64,000 bases of DNA from positions 30,511,969 to 30,575,968 of the forward strand of contig OX621253.1 in assembly GCA_951640165.1 (NCBI GenBank). The letters run 5' to 3'. Shown piece after piece: positions 42,191 through 50,101 of this stretch (the first letter of the stretch is position 1; each line of letters begins with the position of its first letter). Position numbers and translations under genes: made by a program. This stretch comes from Pseudoips prasinana. Taxonomy: Eukaryota; Arthropoda; Insecta; Lepidoptera; Nolidae. The notes beneath the pieces are model-generated. The model saw nothing but the letters and a program-made list of their open reading frames with translations, ran no database searches and was not told the DNA's origin.

Positions 42191-43294
42191 CAGCTAAATA
42201 ACCCATGGTTTTACCAACTGTTTGGCTGAACAGTTGGGAAGCATATTTCACCTTCATTTTTGGGACTTTGTCTTTATTGCAATGATATTCTGTTAAATTT
42301 TTTATAAGTTTTAAGCCTTTATACATTGGGTTATTTTCATACAGCATTTTTATGTGTTCCCACTTGGCAGTTTTATTTTGACCATCCATCTCATATTTTA
42401 AATTTTTATTCATAAGGTTATTTCTTAAGCCTTTTAATAAATGTGGCACATCATATAAGGGTATTACAGCCTTCCCATCAACCTCAAAGATAGAGTCTTT
42501 TAAAGTAAGATTTCTTTTTAAATAAAGTATTCTGGTTTGTTGAATTAAATGATTTATTGCGCTCACATTGGATGCTCCTTGGTCGCAAACAGTAGCCATT
42601 ACTATAAAACCTCTTCTATTTAATTCTTGTATTATATGATTTATAATACGTGCTAAGATTAATTTGGGTGTACTTCCAGCACAAAACGAGTAGTATATTG
42701 GCTGCCTATAATTTTTTATAATGCCCCTAATCATAAACACAAGAACATGATCAGCTATTTTGCTTTCAGCTTGCCCTTCATAATTAACAAATCCTGTTAT
42801 TTTATCAGTTCTTGTATTATAATCGAAGTGTGGTGTGATTGCCATTTCGTCAAATATTAGGGTACATAATTTTTCATTGTTCTTCATTCTATTTGTATTC
42901 TTGAGCAATTGGTTGAAAATATTTTCATTAAATCCTGGTTTTAGGCCAGCTTTTGATACAAGTCTACTTAATGTAATGGAAGATGGTAAAACAAATATTT
43001 TACTGAGCCACCTATAGGCTCGAGGACCTAACTTGTACATAGACAGCGCCATTATCTTTTCTTTCTTAGTAAACCGACGTGCCATTTTAGGTTTAGTTAT
43101 TTCCCTAAACTGCATTATTGTAAAAATGGCAGCCAATGTTTTGAACTTTTTCAAAGCACTTCGAAAAGAAGAATTAGTAAACAGCTTTCTTGCTTTTTTT
43201 AGTCGCTGTCTATATGATTCATTGTCTTTTTGCAAATGTTTGATTTCCTTGAGTAATTTTTGCTCATTTATCCCAGGATGTTTTTTAGTGGTAC
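42191..43294 (-). CDS. P-element transposase, exon 4 (catalytic core)
   Basis: Acceptor TTTTAG ends 43295 and donor GTAAGT starts 42190. Order: TTKKHPGINEQKLLKEIKHL (start of a coiled coil, usual dimer region after THAP), FTKKEKIMALSMYKLGPRAY, RWLSKIFVLPSSITL (helix-turn-helix-like), TLIFDEMAITPHFDY (first acidic block), VMATVCDQGASNVSAI (second), and PLYDVPHLLKGLRNNLM. These are the RNase H-like transposase and GTP-binding insertion regions of P/THAP9 proteins. Frame intact for 367 codons. Confidence 0.9.
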
Positions 43295-43499
43295 CTAAAA
43301 CATAATTATTTCATTAAAAATTAAGTAAAACACACAATAAATATATGATAGTTAAAATAAAAATAATGCTGTGTGGTGACGGCATAGAATATCATGACCC
43401 CATCTCATCCCATGAAATCACCCATAGATTTCATCAGAGGAAACACCTAGCAGAGAACTGGCAGTAGCATTTATTATGAACTAAGACTGACTGACGGGT

Positions 43500-43595
43500 T
43501 GGTGACTGTGATCACCAACCCGTCCGCCAAGCATGGTGATTATTATTAAGGATTTTGTCCAACAGTGGACGTACTTTCGCTGACATGAATAGCAA
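43500..43595 (+). repeat. RTE 3' tail in P-element intron
   Basis: TTTTGTCCAACAGTGGACGT then ACTTTCGCTGACATGA is a decayed RTE end, in the intron between exons 3 and 4. Confidence 0.55.
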
Positions 43596-43779
43596 ATAAC
43601 CTCTATAATAACCTGTCTTATTAACTAGGTAAAGTCAAACAAAAACTTGTTTCTAGGTCTGGTTGGTTGAGATTATTCAGCATGCCTCATATTGTTTGTT
43701 AGACATAGGTCCCATAACAACAGTGTAATTAAACCTGACTTAGGCAATTGAAACAGCTCTAGATAATTTCTGAACTTAC

Positions 43780-43866
43780 ATGATTTAACAGAAAGAACAG
43801 TTTTCACTTGTAAAGCACCAACATCCATTACACCATCTTGCCGTTGGACATTGTGATGTTGCAGAC
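43780..43866 (-). CDS. P-element transposase, exon 3
   Basis: Acceptor TTATTAACAG, donor GTAAGT (43779). 87 nt with phase 1 in and 1 out, reading LQHHNVQRQDGVMDVGALQV then KTVLSVKS. It links the THAP exon to the coiled-coil exon; phases fit only this order. Confidence 0.75.
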
Positions 43867-43937
43867 CTGTTAATAAAAAAAAGTATAATATTACATGATT
43901 ATCAGAACAAACTTATTGCAATTATGGCCACCATATG

Positions 43938-44035
43938 TGAGGATAAATAAATAAAATAAATAAAAAAGGTTTTTATTCACGTAGACTTTAAAAAAGCGCT
44001 TGTAAATAGTCAGAACATGTTTGTAGTAATATAGT
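43938..44035 (-). repeat. LINE tail-like repeat
   Basis: AAAAAAGGTTTTTATTCACG, TAAATAGTCAGAACATG etc. matches 34215-34320. Confidence 0.6.
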
Positions 44036-44169
44036 TGTAAACATTAGATATTATTTCTAGTAACATAGATATTTAGGTACATATTGTATGTAAACATTTA
44101 TAAAATTTATTTTATTACAGCAATGATATTTAGCTAGCTCATATCAAGTTATTGTCAAGGGATTATGTT

Positions 44170-44385
44170 TATTGCGGGGCTTGTGGTAAGTAAAACGGCG
44201 AATAACGATCTGTGTTTAATGTATATCTATGGGTTAACAATATATATTTAATTTCAAACTAACTTATTATTACACGTTATCTACAGAAACTAAAACACAT
44301 TTTCTTTCACTTGACAGTGATACTTGACAGACAGCTAATTGCCGAAGAGTATGTATATCAATACGTAAGTATGAGCTGCTACATC
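44170..44385 (-). repeat. 3' LTR of inner gypsy element
   Basis: About 214 bp, identical by eye to 48040-48255. On the - strand it starts (GA)TGTAGCAGCTCATACTTACG and ends ACAAGCCCCGCA(ATA). A TTTA duplication (44168-44171, 48256-48259) is possible if the ends are one or two bases outside TG/CA. The pol stop TAG is in its first bases. Confidence 0.93.
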
Positions 44386-47162
44386 ATTCCCCCGCTAGTG
44401 AAACGTACACAAGGCTTCGATGTCCTTCCTGATCTTGTTACGTATGCGTACGTATCTGTGACGGGTTCTTCTGTCTCAGTGTTGATGCGGAAAGCGGGCT
44501 TTAGTCTGTCAATAGTGATATGTGTGCATCTATTGCGCAACTGGATTGTGAAGTACTTGTCTTTACGATCGATCACTTGGTACGGGCCAGTGTAGGTCGG
44601 CGTCAGAGGCTTGCTTGATGCGTCATCGCGTAGGTAAACATGCGAACATTTATGTAGATCGTCGTGAATAAATGTTGCTCGTGATTGGTTAGATTTCCGT
44701 TGCGCCTGGGCCTTCTTTAAAGCCCCATTCAATTTATTCATAAAGTTTGAAATCGTATCTCGATGTTTAGTTGATTCATCATAGAATTCTCCGGGTAATC
44801 GCAGCGATCTCGCAATCCAACCCTCATAGAATGCATTAGCAACTTGTTCTGCGGTTATTTCCTCCAGCGGTAGGGCTTCTGGCCATTTGGTAGCCCTATC
44901 TATCATGGTTAATAAATATCGAAAGCCGTCAGAAATAGGTAACGGACCAACGATATCTATATGTACATGCTCCAGTCTGTTTGCTTGTTGGAAACTTGCT
45001 ATGGGTGCCTTCGTGTGTTGTTGCACCTTGGCGCGCTGGCACGCGTCGCACGTTCGGGTCCACACATTCACGTCTCTATTCATAGAGGGCCACCAGTATC
45101 GAGCGGTGACTAGCTTCCTTGTCGCCCTTACGCCGGGGTGACTAAGGTCGTGGATCGCTTGGAATACTGCTTTTCGAAAATCTGGTGGCAAATATGGACG
45201 AGCAGTGCTTGATGACATCTCGCAGGTAACGGGATGGGCAGTTGAGTTAGGGATGGTAATCTTCTTGAATAGGTGCTTTCCTTTGTTTGACAACAATTTA
45301 AGTTCTTCATCTAAATCTTGTTTTAGTGCTAACTCGGTGTAATCCAGTGGTGACGGGCATGTTATTGTTTCGACTCGCGATAATGCGTCCGCGACCTTGT
45401 TGTCCTGGCCGATTACGTGTTGAATATTGGACGTGAACTGTCCGATATATTCAAGGTATCTTGTTCGGCGGGGTGTCTCAGACTTGCTGTTTGATGTTAA
45501 TGCATTACACAGCGGTTTGTGGTCCGTGTAAACAATTAACTCTCGTCCTTCAAACACACGTCGGAAGTGACGTATTGCCATGTAGATTGATAGCAACTCA
45601 CGGTCGTACGTGCTGTACTTTTGTTGAGCGTCGCTGAACTTTTTGGAAAAAAATCCCAGTGGTCTCCAGCTGCCATTGATCTTTTGCTGTATAACGGCCC
45701 CAGCACATGAATTTGACGCGTCTGTCATCAATGCGAAAGGTTCGCTCAGCGAGGGGTAGGACAATAATGCGCAGTTCTTGATATCCTCTTTACATTGATT
45801 GAATGCTTGTTTTGCCACTTCTGTCCATTGTATGTTTGTTTTATCGTTTTTCTTGGCGTTGTGAAAATATTTGTTTAATTGTTTTTGATGTTCAGCCGCA
45901 TGGTGTATGCTCGAACGATAAAAATTAAGCATTCCAACGAACCGACGTAGATCTTGGATTGTTTTTGGCAATGGATAGGACTGAATTGCTTGTATCTTTC
46001 CTTCTGTCGGTGTAATGCCTTCTGGTGTTACCGTGTATCCAAGGAAATCTAGTTTTGACTGGCCGAAGATACATTTAGCGACGTTTATTTTTAAACCACT
46101 ATCGTTGAGTCGTTTAAATACTTCTTGAAGTTCCCTTCTGTGTATTTCTTGGTTTTCAGAAGCTACGAGAATGTCGTCTACGAACGGGAAAACAGGAAGG
46201 CCACGGAGCACGTTGTCGATGTGACGTTGGAAGGTCTGGCCTCCGTTCATCAAACCAGGACACATCCTGGTGAACTCGTACAAGCCAAAAGGGGTAATCA
46301 CGGCTGTCTTCTTCACGTCCTCTTCTCTGTTTTTGATCTGAAAGTAGGCCTTTTGAAGATCAATTTTTGAAAATATCGTTTTACCTTGAAGGTTATGTGT
46401 AAAGTCGTGCAGGCGTGGTATCGGGTATCGGTCGGGTGTAGTTACTGCGTTGAGTCTACGATAATCGCCGCAGGTTCTGTAGGTACCGTCTTTCTTTAAT
46501 ACCATATGTAATGGACTGGCCCATGGGCTATTAGACGGTCGACAAATTCCTTGATCCATCATGAGTTGGAATTCTTGTTTTGCCGCGTTATATTTATGCG
46601 GCGGTAGTGGCCTCGCTTTTGTAAATATCGGCGGGCCGGTGGTTTCAATATAGTGTTCAACTTCACTATTTCCCAGTTTCTCTAAGTTGGGTCTCGTGAT
46701 GTCTGGAAATTGGGCCAACAGGTCGTGGTAGGGAAGCTTGTCATCGATGGTTCGGATGCTTCCTTCTGCTGCGGGTGACAGGAACCCTCGTGCCGATAGG
46801 TTGGTTCTTTTGTCCACCAATCGTCGTCCATGGAGATCCACCATAAGTGCATGGTGATGCAAAAAATCAGCGCCTAATATCGGCCGGCTAACTGTTGCAA
46901 CCATAAATCGCCAACTGTAGGCACGGCGCATTCCGATGTTGAGAACAATGGTTCGCTCACCGTAAGTGGGTATTTGTGATCCATTTGCTGCGTATAAGTA
47001 GTTGGTTGGTATCCGCTGTTTATCTCGTGCGGTGGCGGGTAACACGGAAACGTTTGCACCCGTGTCGATTAGGAATTTCTTTCCGGTTGATTTATCGTAT
47101 AAAAATAGGCGGTATATGGATAAATCGTCGACTTCAGCCACCGCCACGGCTTGGGTCTCCAC
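44379..47162 (-). CDS. pol: pol of inner gypsy, integrase core deleted
   Basis: One long open frame (about 927 codons). Protease FLIDTGANVSVLPA (47075); RT with GTYRTCGDYRRLNAVT, KIDLQKAYFQI and FPFVDDILVAS (46170; the FVDD box); RNase H LMTDASNSCAGAVI and VYTDHKPLCNAL; integrase zinc part HPGVRATRKLVTARYWWP ... CDACQRAK; first catalytic Asp in HIDIVGPLP. Then EGWIAR jumps to SLRLPGEFYDES at about 44810: the segment holding the second Asp and Glu, about 100 or more residues, is absent without breaking the frame. The frame is one base back from gag, as in -1 frameshifting elements; GGAAAAC precedes the gag stop. Confidence 0.93.
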   Translation of the reverse strand: METQAVAVAEVDDLSIYRLFLYDKSTGKKFLIDTGANVSVLPATARDKQRIPTNYLYAANGSQIPTYGERTIVLNIGMRRAYSWRFMVATVSRPILGADFLHHHALMVDLHGRRLVDKRTNLSARGFLSPAAEGSIRTIDDKLPYHDLLAQFPDITRPNLEKLGNSEVEHYIETTGPPIFTKARPLPPHKYNAAKQEFQLMMDQGICRPSNSPWASPLHMVLKKDGTYRTCGDYRRLNAVTTPDRYPIPRLHDFTHNLQGKTIFSKIDLQKAYFQIKNREEDVKKTAVITPFGLYEFTRMCPGLMNGGQTFQRHIDNVLRGLPVFPFVDDILVASENQEIHRRELQEVFKRLNDSGLKINVAKCIFGQSKLDFLGYTVTPEGITPTEGKIQAIQSYPLPKTIQDLRRFVGMLNFYRSSIHHAAEHQKQLNKYFHNAKKNDKTNIQWTEVAKQAFNQCKEDIKNCALLSYPSLSEPFALMTDASNSCAGAVIQQKINGSWRPLGFFSKKFSDAQQKYSTYDRELLSIYMAIRHFRRVFEGRELIVYTDHKPLCNALTSNSKSETPRRTRYLEYIGQFTSNIQHVIGQDNKVADALSRVETITCPSPLDYTELALKQDLDEELKLLSNKGKHLFKKITIPNSTAHPVTCEMSSSTARPYLPPDFRKAVFQAIHDLSHPGVRATRKLVTARYWWPSMNRDVNVWTRTCDACQRAKVQQHTKAPIASFQQANRLEHVHIDIVGPLPISDGFRYLLTMIDRATKWPEALPLEEITAEQVANAFYEGWIARSLRLPGEFYDESTKHRDTISNFMNKLNGALKKAQAQRKSNQSRATFIHDDLHKCSHVYLRDDASSKPLTPTYTGPYQVIDRKDKYFTIQLRNRCTHITIDRLKPAFRINTETEEPVTDTYAYVTRSGRTSKPCVRFTSGGMM

Positions 47163-48019
47163 TAGTTTTCCGACTTCTCGTTAGACGTCTCTTTAAAACT
47201 GCACGGACTTCTGCATCGGTATGCTGATTTCCCGAATTTCTTATGAAAATAGCACATCGTGTTTCTCCTGTCCCGAGATTTGGAGCTGGAACGGCTTCTG
47301 AAATTGTGGGATCGGCGTTGGAACTTGCGAGATCGGTTCATTTTCAGCTCTGCGACTTCCTTGGTCAGAGCTTCAATCATGCTGTAAAGCTTCTGGTCAG
47401 CAGATACAGTTGTCGCCGCTATCTCAGCTGACGTCACTGTCTTTGACGTAGTAGGTTGACACTGGCATGAACACACGGCGCTCACCTCTCTTAGCTGCTC
47501 TTGCATTTTGTCAGCCATGGCGGCCAACGAGTCTAGCTTGGATTCGTCACTCAAACATGCCAACACTGTGCGGGTAGAAGCAGGTAGGTGGCCTTGCCAC
47601 AACATTTTAAGGGTGTCGTCCGGCATTTTAGTCCCAGCGAGGTTCCTCATTCGACGCAGCAACTGAGATGGTCGTTGGTCGCCGAGCTCCATTTCATTCA
47701 GTAGTTTTTGTAGCTGAATACCCTCGCTATCTTCGTAGACCTCCAATAATCTTCTTTTGGCATTGGCGAATCGGCCGGAGTTGGCCGGTGACAGGATGAT
47801 ATCGCTGATTTGGTCGATGTCCTTGATCTCCAACTGAGCCACAAGAAGTGCGAACTTGCTTTCATCACTGAGCTTCTGGTTTTGAATAATGACCTCAAAT
47901 TGAGCAAACCAAAGCTTAGGTCTGTTGCACCAGAATTTAGGAATGCGTGACTGGACGCTTACTGCTTCAACGTCTGCAGGCGCCGTAGTTTTGTCTTCCC
48001 TTGTTACGGGCGTGGCCAT
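47162..48019 (-). CDS. gag: gag of inner gypsy
   Basis: 285 codons from ATG 48019. Capsid-type block IPKFWCNRPKLWFAQFEVII, then LLEVYEDSEGIQLQKLLNEM and PSQLLRRMRNLAGTKMPDDT. A basic stretch and one CX3HX4GX4C-like motif (CYFHKKFGKSAYRC) follow, as in insect gypsy gags of the CWYH type. Overlaps pol by one base at the TAG. Confidence 0.9.
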   Translation of the reverse strand: MATPVTREDKTTAPADVEAVSVQSRIPKFWCNRPKLWFAQFEVIIQNQKLSDESKFALLVAQLEIKDIDQISDIILSPANSGRFANAKRRLLEVYEDSEGIQLQKLLNEMELGDQRPSQLLRRMRNLAGTKMPDDTLKMLWQGHLPASTRTVLACLSDESKLDSLAAMADKMQEQLREVSAVCSCQCQPTTSKTVTSAEIAATTVSADQKLYSMIEALTKEVAELKMNRSRKFQRRSHNFRSRSSSKSRDRRNTMCYFHKKFGKSAYRCRSPCSFKETSNEKSEN

Positions 48020-48021
48020 TT

Positions 48022-48042
48022 TGAACGCGGGGTCACCAATAT
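48022..48042 (-). promoter_or_regulatory. primer-binding region of inner gypsy
   Basis: Immediately inside the 5' LTR on the - strand the sequence is TTGGTGACCCCGCG, a TGG-initial primer-binding site typical of Ty3/gypsy elements. The tRNA was not identified. Confidence 0.6.
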
Positions 48043-48255
48043 TGCGGGGCTTGTGGTAAGTAAAACGGCGAATAACGATCTGTGTTTAATGTATATCTAT
48101 GGGTTAACAATATATATTTAATTTCAAACTAACTTATTATTACACGTTATCTACAGAAACTAAAACACATTTTCTTTCACTTGACAGTGATACTTGACAG
48201 ACAGCTAATTGCCGAAGAGTATGTATATCAATACGTAAGTATGAGCTGCTACATC
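48040..48255 (-). repeat. 5' LTR of inner gypsy element
   Basis: Pair of 44170-44385. With the internal region the element spans about 44172-48255 (4.08 kb). It lies in the intron between P exons 2 and 3, same strand. Confidence 0.93.
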
Positions 48256-48339
48256 TTTAATTATCTAGTTTAAGTCTAATATTTTTACTACATATTGTCA
48301 ATGGTTCTGTCTATATTAAAAGTATTATTATTATGACGG

Positions 48340-48510
48340 ACCTTGTGTTAATAACAACGGTCGTGCTTTAATACTACCACCGGATCCAATGCGCCCCAAC
48401 TGAGAAGACCCAGCGAAACAAACTCAGTGGGTTCATCTACTACCGGTTTCAACACGACCCAGTTGAGACGGTCCGGCGAAACATACTCAAGCGGGCATGA
48501 ACACAGGATT
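48340..48510. repeat. two diverged copies of a CCAGYTGAGA-containing unit
   Basis: GGATCCAATGCGCCCCAACT, GAGAAGACCCAGCGAAACAA and, 60 bp on, GACCCAGTTGAGACGGTCCG, GCGAAACATACTCAAGCG. Repeat class unknown. Confidence 0.5.
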
Positions 48511-48942
48511 TGGTCCAATTAGAGTAATTATTTAGTAGGCAAACACAATATATGCTCGATCGGTTGTCTGATTGCTTATTATTTTAGATTATATTTAGGT
48601 ATACAAAAGAAAAATTTCGAAATGGGATATGATCCTCCCCATAGTTCCTCACCATGCACTAGGAATAAATCTGTAATGTAACAGGCAACAAAGCCCAGCA
48701 TTCTAAGCGGTAGGATCAATATAATTAATCCTTTTACACATACATAAGAAATGAACTTTATCTGATGTGGAAGGCATAACAGGGGGCATATTCAAATTTA
48801 GGGTAGTGTTATCCCCCAAGCAGCATCTTTTGCCAGAAGAAAACTCTGGAACAATATGTTATCATTTTATATCTGAGATCCCATCGTATATTGATCATCA
48901 GTTGCCTTATAATTTGCAATGTTTAGTTAAATTATTACTTAC

Positions 48943-49158
48943 TTGATACATTAAGTGTTGGGACAGCATTGGCATTTAGCTTTTAGCTCCTGGTGTGATA
49001 TTTAGTTTCAAAGTGTAAGTGGCATACTCTTCGGTACTTAAAGATGTATTCATTATCTTTTCCCAAAATGTCACCTCCAACATTATAAATCCAGGATTTA
49101 AAACGATCGATTTCTTTGTTGGGATTTGGAAATTTGTGTAGAATTTCACTATCCAAAC
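48943..49158 (-). pseudogene. P-element transposase, exon 2 (THAP) with nonsense codon
   Basis: Acceptor GTTCTCAG, donor GTAAGT (48942). Reads LDSEILHKFPNPNKEIDRFK, SWIYNVGGDI, then YRRVCHLHFETKYHTRS (CxxH zinc ligands), TAA, and KLNANAVPTLNVS (the AVPT box that closes THAP domains). TAA at 48985-48983 interrupts what is otherwise a complete THAP finger, so this copy should not make full transposase. Phases fit exons 1 and 3. Confidence 0.85.
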
Positions 49159-49648
49159 CTGAGAACAAATGGCAGTTAGATCCATTACATTATAATAACA
49201 TGATAGAAAAACTAAAAGCATACTTATTATAATTACACATACACCTAGTTCATTTAAAAAAAATATAATTTGCAATTTGATCGATAGCTATTGTAATATC
49301 ACATTATGACTGATGAGAACAGGGCAGTAATGTTTATGGTTGGGCAAATATAGATAACTGTATAAAACTAGATATTCTGTATAGTTGAAACAAACTATCT
49401 TTCAAATCCTTTATTAAGGCGCAACATGTACCTATTTACAGCTCTTAATAGGTAGAACATATAAATACTATAAAATTTACAAAACTAAGCCCTAAGACTG
49501 ACCAAACTGATTGATTCCAAGATGAACAAACATTATGATATCGCATGATGAACAGAGATACGCTTAGGTTTGTACTATGTATTAGAGTTTCACTATAAAA
49601 CAACAAAGCTTTTTCTTCTTCTCTAGTTCTCTAGTATTCTCTACTCAC

Positions 49649-49685
49649 AACAACAGGGCACACAGCATTTCTTTTCAGCTGCCAT
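49649..49685 (-). CDS. P-element transposase, exon 1
   Basis: ATG at 49685, reads MAAEKKCCVPCC plus one base, donor GTGAGT (49648). Supplies the N-terminal cysteine pair of the THAP zinc finger, whose CxxH half is in exon 2. With five exons the coding length is 2343 nt (780 residues plus stop), including the one internal stop. Confidence 0.7.
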
Positions 49686-50101
49686 CGCAACAAATCGTAA
49701 TCCGAAGTACGTAGCCAGGGTCAAATACAAAACAAAGTTATTACGGAGTCCAAAACAAAGCACAGGTCAATATAATTAAACAGAACCGCCAAAATCCATA
49801 TAACAAAGCCAAATCGTCGTAAGAAATAAGAAAATACCAGAAAAACACTAAATCGTCCGAAATTCACAATGAAAACAAGAATTGAAAAGAAACGGGCAAA
49901 AACAAAAATGACAATTGACATTTGTTCGCAGTGTTGCCATGTTTAAATAACGGAACTCCCAATCCCACCTTTAGCCGTTGGTGGGGTGCTCACCCATATA
50001 CTATGAAGCTAGTGTATAATGTTTAATACGTAGTATAATCAATTACGGGTGCTTCCTTATGGTTCCTTGTAATAAAGGGGCATTGTCTAGGTTAGATAAG
50101 G

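Larger units (their letters stand above)
40357..50100 (-). mobile_element. P-element with intron-borne gypsy insertion (9.7 kb)
   Basis: Bounded by the 7-bp direct repeat GTACAGT (40350-40356 and 50101-50107), an eighth base differing (A/G). The frame of the host gypsy is continuous across the two copies. It contains a five-exon transposase on the - strand. Without the inner gypsy it is about 5.7 kb. Clean terminal inverted repeats were not found: only subterminal AATTACAAGAACC (40411) against TTATTACAAGGAACC (inverse, about 50060). The end assignment is therefore provisional. Confidence 0.7.
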
